Shown here one piece after another: positions 23,044 to 34,286 of a stretch of 64,000 nt of DNA. Under the pieces are notes generated by a model. That model worked only from the letters and a program-made list of their open reading frames with translations, did no database searches and was not told the origin of the DNA. The first letter of the stretch is position 1. Each line of letters begins with the position of its first letter. A program made the position numbers and the translations under genes. The DNA is from Diphasiastrum complanatum (Eukaryota > Streptophyta > Lycopodiopsida > Lycopodiales > Lycopodiaceae). Location of the stretch: contig CM055102.1 of the NCBI GenBank assembly GCA_029204225.1, positions 45,916,252 to 45,980,251 of the forward strand. Reading direction: 5' to 3'.

Positions 23044-23722
23044 CATGCAACCTATCCAGAAGTGTTGTCTAGTATTTTTGGGCATTTTTTTTTCCTAGTT
23101 CAGAATGTTTATAGTTGTTTTTATAGAATTTTCACAATTGTTTTTGCAGAATTTATTGACTTTTTTACAGTTAGTAAAGTTTCTTACATAAGGTAGTAAT
23201 TTTGTTGTTAGAGTAATTGAATTGTTTTACATTAGGTAATAATTTTTTTACTGTTGGTAAAAACATTTGGTAAAAACATCTGTGATTTTTAGCTCCGAGT
23301 AAAACAATTTTTTACGAGAAACCTTACACAGTGTAAGTTTTCTCTTACATATGGAGTTGCTACAGCTGTCATATTCCTCCAATTAAAGCTATTACTAAAT
23401 ACACACTAAATTTTTTTGGAGTGCTTTACAAGTGGGGGATATGGTTCTAGATCCTAGTAATACAAAATCATATATTCCGACCCTACTATTACAAAGTCAT
23501 ATACAAGTAGTGTATGTTCTATGATATCATTGTTAATAATAAGGGGCCACACATATGTGCCCTAACCAGCATTAGATTAGAGCCCACATAACTCTTGGAG
23601 GAAGTAGCATTTGTGAGGAGTGATATCAAACAAATGGCATCATCCACTTGGTTAAAGAGAGGCACATTATGAGCCATAGTAGAGGCTTGCAACTAGATTT
23701 CATATGGACCATCCATCTCCAA
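23044..23722. other. AT-rich upstream region of the P450 gene
   Basis: No gene seen. It has several imperfect repeats of TTTTAC/GTAAAA-type sequence (23170-23340). Confidence 0.5.
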
Positions 23723-23864
23723 TGTATCGTTCATCCTACGGTGCACTACAGCCTTGTAGCTAGATTCTTCGCCCATTGGCTCATCTTGCTAGAGGTTGCA
23801 TCTCCTCAGGAAAGATACATAGTACATAGCTAGAGGATGTAGCCACCTCCTCATGAATGACACA
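23723..23864. mobile_element. Small foldback/MITE-like element, copy 1
   Basis: It starts TGTATCGTTCAT (23723-23734) and ends ATGAATGACACA (23853-23864), which are imperfect terminal inverted repeats. Internal sequence (ACGGTGCACTACAGCCTTGT, GCTAGATTCTTCGCCC) matches the reverse complement of the element at 51419-51532 over about 75 bp. The right part is longer than in the second copy. It lies about 90 bp upstream of the P450 start codon. No clear target duplication was found. Confidence 0.65.
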
Positions 23865-23873
23865 TGGTACATA

Positions 23874-23883
23874 TTATTTATAT
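23874..23883 (+). promoter_or_regulatory. Possible TATA element of the P450 gene
   Basis: ATTATTTATATG-type sequence lies about 75-80 bp upstream of the ATG at 23957. Distance and composition fit a TATA box, but the surrounding DNA is AT-rich, so chance occurrence is likely. Confidence 0.25.
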
Positions 23884-23956
23884 GTAGGGTTGAGCTAATA
23901 AGAATGAATATGCATGCAAATTTGAGGAACAATTGTCTTTGAAGATTGTAACAAAG

Positions 23957-25987
23957 ATGGCCAGCGTTGTTCTGAATTCTACTACAATGCCAATGGCGAT
24001 AGAATCAGCATCGCCAATATCGTCGTCGTCCTTTCATCTGATCGTGCTGCTGATTACCATATTCTCTCTCGCTCATTGGATCACCTGGAGATGGCTGTTG
24101 TCCTCGGATTCTTCTTACAGAGGGCCTCCTCGGTGGCCTCTCATTGGGTCGTACTTTGAAATGAGAAGGAATCTGCCCAGGATTTACGACTGGATTACGG
24201 ATTACACCAATCTGTACAAAACTTTTGAGTTTAGCATTGGTGGAAAGAGGGTCATCCACACCGTGGATCCGATCAACGTTGAGTACATTCTCAAGACTAA
24301 TTTCGTAAACTACCCCAAGGTCAGATGATATGCAGTTTGCCTTTGGAGTTCAGGGCATAATTCGAGAATAGGTTCAAATTGTATTCACGTGCATACTGAC
24401 GATGTAAATCACATATTTTCAAATATCGATACTATTTGAAATAATTATCACAGTGAATCTAGGAAGATCACTTTCACTATTTTAACGTTCACACATTAAC
24501 ATTCTTACATATTCCTGTTTTTGGGTCATGGTGGTATGTAGAATGCTTCAAATTTTGAAACTGTCATAATTATTCTGGAGTAGGCAGGGAGACTATTGGA
24601 GATGAAGAAGCTAAATTTGCAAGTGGGCTTGATAAACGTCAAGACTGTATCTAAAAACATTCGGCTTTTATTCAGTTCTATGATCAAAATACATTGCAAA
24701 AAGTATCTGATTTGTAGTACGTCCGCTGTGCTACATACTTTTTGATCTTTTGTATGTTTTGTGGGCTTTGGCACAATTTTCAATAGATAACGGTTATGGT
24801 TATAAGAGTGATTAAAGCCTGTGGTTTCTTCAGATCTTTAAGTGATTGATTGTTCGATTTGAGAAAAGCCATGGTGATTTTTTATGCAGGGTAAGGAGCC
24901 TCGTGAGAGGCAATATGATTTTCTGGGAGACGGCATATTCAACAGCGATGGCGAAACTTGGAAGAGGCACCGCAAACTCGCAAGCTATGAGTTTTCCAGT
25001 CGTAAGCTTCGAGATTTTAGCTCCATGATCTTCAAAAAGAACGCTATCAAACTGGCAGATATACTTGATTCCGCTGCCAAATCCGAGCGAGAGGTTGAAA
25101 TACAGGTAGACTTTAACGCAGCTGTATCTTCAAGCTGAACCAATTTTTCATGCATTTTTGTCAGCACACATAACGAAGGCAACTTCTTTCATCTGTTGTG
25201 CAGGACCTCTTCATGCGCACAACCTTAGATTCTATCTGCGAGCTTGGATTTGGGCTAGATCTCGGATCACTCTCACCATCGCTGCCCGAAGTTCCCTTTG
25301 CTAACGCATTTGATAGGTTGTCGGAGGCCATAGCCCACCGATCGTTGGGATTATTCTGGAGGACTAGACGTGCTTTACGCTTAGGTTACGAAAAAGAGCT
25401 GCAAAAATGCATAACAGAGTTGGATGACTTTACTTACAAGGTCATACAACAGCGAAAAAAAGTCATCGAAGAAGCCAACAAGAACAATGAGGAAAATGTA
25501 ATCCTGCACTAGTCTCAAGCGCCTTAGCTTCAGCCTCCAATGCCTTTTTGTCTAACAGGAACAGTCTGCAATTTTCGTTGTAGATAGACAATCTGTCTCC
25601 TAAAACACAATTTTATATGTATGTGGCAGACTAGGGAAGATCTACTGTCCAGATTTATGAATTTCAAAGGGCAGGATGGCGAAGATACGTACAAAGACAA
25701 AGACCTCCGGGATTCTATTCTCAACTTTGTCATTGCAGGACGCGATACAACCGCCATAACGCTCTCATGGCTGGTCTATCTGCTTTGCAATAATCCACAT
25801 GTAGCAGACAAAATCAGTGCGGAGTTGAAGAGTGTTCTGGGTGATACAAAGGATGTGAGCATCAGGGAGTTTTGTGAGCTTTTGACACCAGAATGTGTGA
25901 ATGAGTTGCACTATTTGCATGCATCCGTGAATGAGTGTCTCCGTCTCTACCCTCCCGTTCCACGGGTAAGTAAAGCTGTTCAATGAA

Positions 25988-26060
<73 letters not shown>

Positions 26061-26760
26061 TTTACCGAGGTCTTCCTTAATGTGGCCCTCAGGACGGGAA
26101 AGTGGCACTCAAGGATGATGTACTTCTTGATGGGACAAAGGTGAAAGCCGGTGACAGGCTTGTATATGTACCATACTCAATGGGTAGAATGGAGTTCTTG
26201 TGGGGTAAAGACGCACTTATGTTCAAGCCAGAGCGATGGTTTAAAGATAACAAGTTTCAGTCAGAATCACCATACAAATTCACGGCTTTTCAGGTGTGTA
26301 TTTGTGGATGGCTGTAGTTTTAATGATTTTGCATTATTGATTAGCATATTGCATTGCAAAAATCAAACCCACATGTCTAAACCTTCCAGAACATTAAATT
26401 TGCAGCCAAGATCATACCTATGATCGTGATTGTATGTAATCAACAAGCTGATGACACGGGATAAACAAACTGAGCTCTGAAATCTACATACAAAACATGA
26501 TCATGTTGTTGATGTGGTCTATATATTTCGTGCAGGCTGGACCTCATGCAGATCATGTTGTTTGATGTGGTTTATTCGTGCAGGCTGGACCTCGTACATG
26601 CTTGGGAAAAGACTCAGCATACCTGCAAATCAAAACTACTGCAGCTGTACTCATCAGATTTTTCCAATTCAGACTATTACCCAACCATAGAGTTTACTAT
26701 CGTCTGGGAATGGTTCTGCAGATGATCAATGGTATAAAAGTTTTTGTATCTAGATGTTGA
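23957..26760 (+). CDS. Cytochrome P450, CYP704 type (six exons)
   Basis: Exons 23957-24319, 24890-25105, 25204-25497, 25630-25965, 26093-26293 and 26584-26760 join in phase 0 at GT-AG sites and give 528 residues plus TGA. CYP704 enzymes are ER-bound fatty-acid hydroxylases; characterised members make omega-hydroxy acids for sporopollenin or cutin precursors. Seen: a membrane anchor (about 26-42), hinge GPPRWPLIG (56-64), I-helix AGRDTT (327-332), ExxR (E393-R396), PERW (449-452) and heme loop FxxGPRTCLG with Cys476. DPINVEYILKTNF.NYPKG, DGTKVKAG...VPYSMGRMEFLWG and AGPRTCLGKDSAYLQ are typical of CYP704. Length is normal for the family and no key residue is missing. The ATG at 23957 is chosen because it precedes the anchor and sits in a good AAAGATGG context. 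Intron 4 holds a TG/AG microsatellite, and the last acceptor is duplicated. The subfamily (B or C) is not determined. Confidence 0.92.
25989..26056. repeat. (TG)n(AG)n compound microsatellite in intron 4
   Basis: About 8 TG units followed by about 26 AG units. It starts about 23 bp after the exon 4 donor and takes up more than half of the 127-bp intron. Confidence 0.95.
26530..26593 (+). repeat. Duplicated intron 5 splice acceptor of the P450
   Basis: CGTGCAGGCTGGACCTC occurs twice, with acceptor AGs at 26534-26535 and 26582-26583, and with similar upstream sequence (TGTTGATGTGGT / TGTTTGATGTGGT). Only the second copy continues into the heme exon (CGTACATGCTTGGG). Use of the first would read AGPHADHVV then stop at 26563-26565, upstream of the heme cysteine. 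Confidence 0.85.
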
Positions 26761-26939
26761 TTACTACCTGCAACTTCACTAATTAACGCTGGCTAAGAGT
26801 CTTGGTGGTGAAAATCAGTTAATTGCATCACTTGCTTCCTCATGTGAAATTCTGTATTGAGTCTCAGATTCTGGGTATCTTCAGATTTCAGACCTTTCTG
26901 TGGCACTTCCATTCTACCCAATCTTCTCAAAATCTCATG

Positions 26940-27331
26940 AATTTGCAAAGCAAAGAATTGTTGTCCATTTGTGTATGGTGGAATATGGTGGAAGGACGAG
27001 TCCATGAATTGTTGTGCACTTGTGTATGGTGGAAGGACGAGTCCATGAATTGCTCTCTACTTGTGTATGGTGCAATATGGTGGCAGGACTAGTCCAGGAC
27101 CTCGAGCGCCGGACCTTCCGTACTATGGAAGGCCCGGGCACAGGCCATTCTGCCCCGTAAGTATTTCCAGAATTTTTTAGGTGAATGGCGGAAGGACGGG
27201 TCCATGAATTGTTGTCCACTTGTGTATGGTGGAAGGACTAGTCCAGGACCTAGAGCCCCGGACCTTCTGTACTATGGAAGGGCCCGGGCATAGGCCATTC
27301 TGCCCCGTAAAAATTTCTAGAATTTTTTAGG
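26940..27331. repeat. Nested direct-repeat array downstream of the P450
   Basis: A short unit containing TCCATGAATTGTTGT, CTTGTGTATGGT and GGAAGGACGAG is repeated about four times from 26940 on. A larger unit, about 112-121 bp, is repeated directly (27061-27181 and 27220-27331). Each copy of the larger unit ends GCCCCGTAA...TTTCNAGAATTTTTTAGG. Confidence 0.85.
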
Positions 27332-27393
27332 CTCGTCAATTTTTTTGGAAATCCTTACGGGGCAAAATGGCCTGTGCCCTCCGGCACCTTCCA
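27127..27393. repeat. GC-rich modules 3-5 (two direct, one inverted)
   Basis: A roughly 45-bp module GGAAGG..GGGCACAGGCCATTCTGCCCCGTAAG occurs at 27127-27172, 27276-27317 and, inverted, at 27348-27393 (CCTTACGGGGCAAAATGGCC). The last two form a long potential hairpin around the AATTTTTTAGG spacer. Confidence 0.8.
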
Positions 27394-27617
27394 TTGCATA
27401 ATGGATACTTTGACTTTTTCTTACATGTATATTTTGGAACGTAATGAGCAGTTTGACTTTTTTGACTAGTTTGACATAGCCATGTGGCAGCTTGTGCCTG
27501 ACAGGGACGCGCCGATTGAAAAGCGCACCAATTTATTTATTTTTCTAAAAATAGATGCCTATTATGCTTTTTAATATGTTCAAAAAGTGAGCAGAATCGT
27601 GACAAATTATCTATTAT

Positions 27618-27700
27618 TTGCATGGAAGGCCCTCCTTGCTCAAGGGCAGGGTCTTGACTTGCAAGAAGGACCGAGGTCCATGGGCCTTCCACGGCGTAAT
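27618..27700. repeat. GC-rich module 6
   Basis: CATGGAAGGCCCTCC at the left and GGTCCATGGGCCTTCCACGG at the right are inverted relative to each other, and the right arm is followed by CGTAATG. The layout equals that of the other GGAAGGCC modules. Confidence 0.7.
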
Positions 27701-27725
27701 GCACAGTGAAAAGGTGGAGAGAAAT

Positions 27726-27845
27726 TGCACATTCCGTAGAGAGAAAACGCACATTCTGGAGAGAGAACGCTCATTTCGAAGAGAAAACTCACATTTTGTA
27801 GAAAAGAATGCACATTTTAGAGAGGGAATGACATGTTCTGGAGGA
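27726..27845. repeat. Degenerate tandem array, about 21-22 bp period
   Basis: Five to six imperfect units of the form ACATTTNGNAGAGAGAAAACGC follow one another. It lies between two GC-rich modules. Confidence 0.7.
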
Positions 27846-27943
27846 AAGAAAAAGGTGAATGCATATTCCACTCCTGGAAGTGCTTTCAAAATACAAAGCA
27901 AACCCTCACTTGGCATTACATGGCACGTAATTTTTGTGGGGAA

Positions 27944-28015
27944 GTCCCCATGAAAGGGCCTTCATTGAGCAGGGCGGAATGCCCGAGGGCAAGGGCCTTC
28001 CTGTGCTTAATGACA
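27944..28015. repeat. GC-rich module 7
   Basis: AAAGGGCCTTCATTGAGCAG and GCCCGAGGGCAAGGGCCTTC with a nearby GGGGAAGTCCCC palindrome, ending CTTAATGACAC. It is related to modules at 22.1, 27.1 and 27.6 kb but more diverged. Confidence 0.6.
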
Positions 28016-28309
28016 CATGTCAAGAAGTTTTTTTTTCTTCAAGTTTTTTTTTTTTGTGAGAATTTTTTTCCCATCTTTCTTTAATCTTTTTTATGCTAAA
28101 TCTTTTTCTTTTTTTTCGAATTTTTTTAAAGTTGTTTTCTTTTGGCTGAATTCATTCTCCACATGTTTTTGAAACATATATATATATTTTGCATTTTTTT
28201 TTCTTGTCGACTTTCTTTTTTTTGTATAAGTTTTTTATTTTGAGCCCATTTTGAGCGAATTTTATTTTTTGACTTTTGCCATTTTAAGATTTAGATAAGG
28301 GTGGTTTCA
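28016..28309. other. T-rich low-complexity spacer
   Basis: Runs of T broken by short A/C stretches. No gene is seen. Confidence 0.7.
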
Positions 28310-30480
28310 TTCTACATTGCCTAGTTAAGCACAATTGCAAGAACCATGCAATGTAGGTGCCTCGTTACAATAATGGTAATTAGGTGGTGGTCCATGCAGA
28401 GGAGAGTTGGATTTGTAAGCTCATCGCACCAAAAATCACTGCTTTGGTTGAAGATTTGAGTGAAAACAAAGAATTTTTGGCAAGTAGACGTAGTTTTGGA
28501 GGTTGCAAGAAAGTCTATGATATGGCCGAACTTATAAAGCAAATCTCGTGCATATTTGCTGTGTAAGAAAGACCATGTCTTCCTTTTGCCATACTTCAAT
28601 GCCAAGACAATAGTGCATCAATCCTAGATCACTCATGTCAAAAGCATTGGAAAGATCTGATTTTATTTCATCAATTAAGCTCTCATTACTTTCTGTAATA
28701 ATTAAATTATCTACGTACAACACAATGAACACTATATCTGAATCTTGCCTTAGAATGTAAAGATTAGGATCAACATCACTCTTTATCATTTCCCTTCGCT
28801 TGAAGTGTTCATCAATGCAAGAGTACCACGCCCGTGGTGCTTGCTTCAATCCATAAATGGCTTTGTCGAGCTTACAAACGAGATGCTCTCTCCCTGGCTC
28901 AACAAATCCTTGAGGTTGAAGTACATCTCTTCATCCAACATTCCATTAAGAAAAGTAGATTTAACGTCCATTTGATGGATCTTCCAACCATAGAAAGCAG
29001 AAATAGCAATGATAGAACGTATAGTTACTATCTTAGCTACGGGTGCGAAGGTTTTCTCAAAATCAATACCTTCCTGCTGCTCAAATCCTCTTGCAACCAA
29101 CCGTGCTTTGTATTGTTGAGTTGCCCATCAGCTCCGTATTTGATTTTGTATATCCATTTACAAGTGATAGGCGTCTTACCATCAAGTAGCTCAACCAAGT
29201 TCCACGTCCTATTTTTCGATACAGCTTTCATTTTTGTTTCCATAGCTTCACGCCACTCCTTGTGCTCCTTTGCTTTATCAAAAGTTTTTGGTTCTTGAGC
29301 CTTGAGCACAGAACCCATTAGGGCTAGATTCACCACTATCAATGTACCAGGTATCCTTGGCTTCATTACTTGCCATTAATGCTATAATGAACAATTTTGA
29401 ACTCTCACCTGTATCATCTTCATATTGATCATCATCGTATTGATGTTGATCAGTATAATTATTTTCATAATAATAGTCATCAAACTGATGTAGATCAGCA
29501 TAATTTTCCGCTTGCCATTTGTCTTTTCTTTGTTCCATTTCCTGCTGTTTCTTGAAGCATTCACGCTCTTAGTGGCCAAGTTTGTTGCAGTACCTACAAT
29601 TGCCAGGTTTATTTTGTCTTGAATAGCCACATCCTTGACCTCGGCCTTGATTCCAATTGCCTCGATTTGGACTATCATTGACTTGCTCATGAAATTGTTG
29701 AAATGGTCTCCGACTTAAGTTTCCTCCTCTCGATTGATACCTTCCACGGTCAAATCTTCCACCTTGTTCTCTAAAACTGCAAGAGCCTGATCATAGCTCA
29801 TGTTACGATGATTCAAGTTCTCTTGACGTTGCTCTTCTTGCAAAAGCAATCCACCTAGTTCTTCATAGGTTGGAAGATTTTCTCTTGTGGCTATACTCGT
29901 CACAAACATTTAATGTGACTCACTCAGACTATTCAATGTCAATTGCACGATCTCACGGTCTTGTACTTGCTCTCCAACTGTTGCTAATTGGTCACGGATC
30001 TCTTTGATCTTTAGTATGTGATCAACAATAGTTGCACCATCATCCATCTGTAATGTATGCAACTTCGTCTTCAAAAATAGTATTCGAGATGTATTTGTCA
30101 TTTCAAACAATGCCTTCAATGTATCCCATGCTTCTTTTGGTCCTTCTGAATCTGAAATTTAGGGAATAATTGCATCTCTAACTGATAGGTTGATGACATT
30201 CCGGGCTTTCCATTTTCTCCTATCAAATGTCCGCTGATCTTCTTCAATCATTGGTCTTGTCTCTTCACCTGTCACGATCTCCCATAGCTCCTTTTCTATC
30301 AAAATGTTCTTCAATTTGAATTTTCAAACTGCATAGTTGCCGGCACCTTCCAATTTGCTTGACTCATTAAGGACACTCTCGCTTAGAGTTGCCATTACTG
30401 GATAGATGAGTCTAGATCACAAAATTTATCACACCACAGAACTGTAATTTTTTTTTTTTTTGGTTGGACACCTGATATCA
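28310..30480 (-). mobile_element. Ty1/copia element D with integrase deleted
   Basis: On the minus strand: gag starts at ATG 30395 (MATLSESVLNESSKLEG) and continues with frame breaks through 30119-29715. A zinc knuckle region is near 29590, with its histidine segment spoiled by a stop. The protease start TWYIDSG is at about 29340. The frame then passes directly into the RT N-terminus (ALMGSVLKAQEPKTFDKA, WNLVELLDGKTPI.CKWIYKIKY), and RT runs on in broken frames (ALKVFAP-type block, YVDNLIIT for YVDD, KYARDLLYKFG) to about 28310. Protease core, GAG-pre-integrase and integrase are absent. A degenerate primer-site-like CTGATATCAGGTG lies at about 30480-30468, and element C begins immediately above. 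RNase H and a 3' LTR are missing. Confidence 0.8.
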
Positions 30481-30484
30481 GTAT

Positions 30485-31175
30485 TGTGAAAAGTACAGTA
30501 CTAAGTACCATAAATGGATCTTTGAATGATCCACAAGATGATTGTATGCTTGTTAAACAATCTATCAGAAACTAGTCATCAGAAAACAAGATCTAGTTTA
30601 GCAGCTTGATAGGAAACAAGTAGAGACAATCAAAGCATTGATCAATTAGTATAATCCAACTCCACACGTGTGGAAATAAGGCTGTAGTACGGCCTGTAGA
30701 CAGTGTTTATAAAGTGCCAAAGCTGGGTTTCATTGGAAATCAAGAGTAATCACCATACAATGAGAGAAAACTCGAGTTTCTCCTTGAGGCTCCAAAAAGT
30801 TTCTATCTTCTCACTATGGAGAATGGGAATACATAGTAAAACACACTTCCTTTGCAAATTTAGGTGAAAATCCAGCATGTAATAAGGAAGTAGACTCCAC
30901 TTTCTTGCCCTAATGTGAAAACCCTGGCCTAGATCCAAGAGTCATGCTTGGTAGGTGCATGGTGGGTACAAATCTCATCATAAATCATGGTCTAGATCTT
31001 ACAAAGTAGGAATCACTACGAAATGGAAACAACCACTCCTCTTGACTCGTGGTAACCTACTTTAGGTGTGTATGTACAAGTGGCACTTTGGCCATTCAAG
31101 TAACCAACAAACAATATTGACAAAATGTACAATATTCTACATGGCTAGATTTGCCAATGTAGGCAATTTTTCACA
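30485..31175 (-). repeat. 3' LTR of copia element C
   Basis: 691 bp with perfect 8-bp inverted termini: in minus sense it starts TGTGAAAA (31175) and ends TTTTCACA (30485). It follows a GAGGAGGAG purine tract. A TATA-like TTTATAAA lies near 30702-30709. The internal part 30489-30912 is repeated at 35731-36154. Confidence 0.85.
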
Positions 31176-31179
31176 CTCC

Positions 31180-34100
31180 TCCTCAAATCTAGCCTTGGAG
31201 ATCACAATGCTTTTATCAATAACTCCAATTGAAGACCTAAGCTTGACAAATGAATCTTTAGTTAAAGGTTTAGTAAACAAATCAGCCAAGCAACTTGATG
31301 ATGGCACGTGTTGGAGCTTGGTCTCTTTAGCTTGCACTTTTCCTCTCACGAAATGATGAGCAATTTCGATGTGTTTGCTCCTTGCATGAAATGTAGGATT
31401 AGTTGCAAGTGATTGGGCTGATTGATTGTCACAATAGATGATAGGGATCTCCTCCTCCATGACATGAAGCTCCACCAATAGCCTTTTGAGCCACAAGACC
31501 TCCTTGCATGTTGATGTCAAGGCCTTGTATTCGGATTCTGTGGAAGATAAGGAGATAGTATCTTGCTTTTTGGAAAGCCATGATACTACTCCATCACATA
31601 GAAAGGTGGCAAAGGCACTTGTTGATCTTCTATCCACTTTGTCACCTGCAAAATCCGAGTCACTATAGGCTCTTAAGCCAAGATTAGTTCCTCTATACAA
31701 AATGCCAAAATTCTTAGTGGATGAAATGTATCTAAGAACTCTTTTGGCCATCTTCCAATGTGAAACTAGAGGACTTTGCATGAATTGACTTAACTTTCCA
31801 ACACTATAACTAAGATCAGGTCTAGTTATAGTTAAAAAGATCAAGGAGCCAATAAGCCTTCTATATAATGTGATGTCCTCAAAGGATGCTTCATCACAAC
31901 CAATAGATGCTTTTACATGTTGCTCCATTGGTGTCTCAATGCCTTTACAATTCTTCATTCCAAATCTATCTAGGATGGATGTAGCATATTTAGATGACAA
32001 ATGAAGCTAAAATCACATCCTCTAATAACCTCTATTCCAAGAATGAAGCTCAATAGGCCGAGATATACCATCTTAAACTCTTTTGCTAAAGCAATTTTTA
32101 CATCTCTAATTCCATCTAGATCATTACCACTCAAGATAATATCATCTACATACAAAACATGAATAATGATCATGCCATCATGAAAACTTATATACAATGA
32201 TGGATCATAGGCACTCATTACAAAATTGATGGAAATGAGAAAAGAGTTTAGCCTAGAGTACCATGCTCTAGGTGCTTGCTTGAGCCCATAAAGGCTCTTC
32301 TTCAAAAAACACACCTTTCCTTCATGCTTTGCCTTGATGAAGCCCTCGGGTTGCCTCATGTAGATCTCTTCCTCCAAATAACCATTGAGGAATGCATTTG
32401 TGAAGTCAAGTTGGAATAGCTCCCAATTGAAGGTTGTAGCAAGACTAATGATCAACTTGATAGTAATAAGCTTAGCCATAGGAGCAAAAGTCTCATCATA
32501 ATCAATGCCTTTGGTTTGTAAAAAACCTTTGGCAACAAGCCTAGCTTTATGCTTGCTTATTGATCCATCTTGATTATACTTCAATCTAAATACCCACTTA
32601 CAATCAAGAGGTTTCTTCCCTTGAGGAAGATCCACAAGATCCCAAGTATGAATCTCAATAAGAACATCATACTCTACTTGCATAGCATCCATCCAACTTT
32701 TAGACTTACGAGCATCTTCATAGCATGTTGGCTCATCTAACATTGAAGTAAAAAAGGTGTAAGATGTGAAAGATGATGAGCCTTCCCTTTGATCACCTTG
32801 ACCATCATAGGTGGCTTGGATCTTGCCCTTGTAGATCTTCTTGGAATTGCATCTTGAGGTGGATCCTCAAGTTCTTTTTCACTTGGAAGCTCCTCCTCCC
32901 TCCTAGCATGATCCTTGGCATCAAGATCATTAGTAGCATTATCATCCAAATCACAAGCATGTCCTTCATAAAAAATAACATCCCTACTCACTATCACCTT
33001 GCTAGTGATGGGATTGAAGACTCTACAACCTTTGCTATTCTCACCATATCCCACAAAGATGCCTTTGATGGATGTTGCATCATCCTTCCTTCTCTTATCC
33101 AAGGATTGGTGTACATAGCAAGTGGATCCAAAAACTTTGAGATCCTTGAGATTGGGCTTCTCTCCAAATAGAGCTTCAAATGGTGTGATTCCTCCAATGG
33201 CTTGGTTTGGCAATCTATTGCACAAATAGTTAGCACAAGTTATTGCTTCACCCCAAAATGGTTTGGATAGAGAAGCATCTAGCCTTAAGGCCTTAGCACA
33301 CTCACAAAGAGATCTATTTCTTCTCTCACTCACTCCATTTTGTTGAGGGGTGTATGGACATGACAACTCCCTCTTTATGCCATTAGAACTACAAAAGTCA
33401 ATCAACTTATTGGAGATATATTCACCTCCATTATCACTCCTTAATACCTTAATCTTGGTACTAAGTTGATTTTCTACCAAAGTCTTGAACTTTACAAAAG
33501 AATCAAACACCACTGATTTGCTAGACAAGAGGTACATCCAACAAAATCTAGAATAGTCATCAATGAAGATTACATAGTACTTGGCACCACCATTAGACTC
33601 ATGTGAAAAGCTATGAACATCCGAATGGATGAGTTCAAGAGGAGAGTTTGATCTTGATGTAGATCTTGAGAAGGGTAGTTTGTAAGCCTTTGAGAGGCTG
33701 CATGCTTCACATCTCTTCCCACACTTTGACAAATGCTTGGGGAGTCCAACTGCAAGCTCCTTTGCAACCATAGATTCCATGGCTTTGTAGTTGGGGTGGC
33801 CCAACCTTTTGTGCCACAGTTCCACCTTTGATAAATCCACCTTTGCCAAGTTAACACTCTCCACTGCAACATTAGCATCAATCTTAAACAATCTATCTTG
33901 CTTAAAGCCTTTGGCTATACATTCATTTTTTCTAAGGATGGAACAAACTCCATGCTTAAATTGTACATCTAGGCCATTATCCATTAACTGGCCAACACTA
34001 AGCAAATTCTTGGTTAACTTAGGAACATAAAGAACATTATCAAGATTCATCCTTTTGGATGATCCCACATACAAGGGAATTGTTCCTATTCCACTTATCT

Positions 34101-34269
34101 TACATTCTTGACTACTTGCAGTATAGATTGATCTATGTAAATCATTGTAAGAAAGTAAAGTGGAGCATCTGTCCTTTTGATATGTCATGTGGGAACTAGC
34201 CCCACTATCAATCCACCAAGAATCATTGGTGTTGCTCTTGGATGATGGTGGTTTGTTGGAAACCATCAA
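31180..34269 (-). pseudogene. Copia pol of element C: protease, integrase, RT, RNase H
   Basis: The frame from 34269 has protease WWIDSGASSHMT, then GAG-pre-integrase LWHKRLGHPNYK...CEACSLSKA (HHCC), integrase with FIDDYSRFC, LRSDNGGEY and NGVSERRNR (D, D, E all kept), and the post-integrase GIFVGYGENSKG. After a frameshift at about 32740 the RT shows WVFRLKYNQDGSISKHKARLVAKGF, the FTNAFLNGYLEEEIYM block, [12 protein letters not shown] and YVDDIILSGND. A second shift at about 31990 leads to RNase H (DSDFAGD, STESEYKAL, YCDNQSA, RSKHIEI). The protein would be functional apart from the two frameshifts and the TAG before 34269, so the copy is dead but young. Confidence 0.9.
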
Positions 34270-34286
34270 GGATGACTCTTCATCCT

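Noticed and set aside
26940-27331. Spaced repeats as a CRISPR-like array
   Set aside because: The repeats are irregular and nested in a plant nuclear context, with no uniform spacers.
27614-27953. Frames on both strands of about 100 codons
   Set aside because: They arise from the tandem and palindromic repeats, where both strands stay open by composition.
32773-33171. 132-codon plus-strand frame
   Set aside because: Antisense shadow of the element C integrase and its linker.
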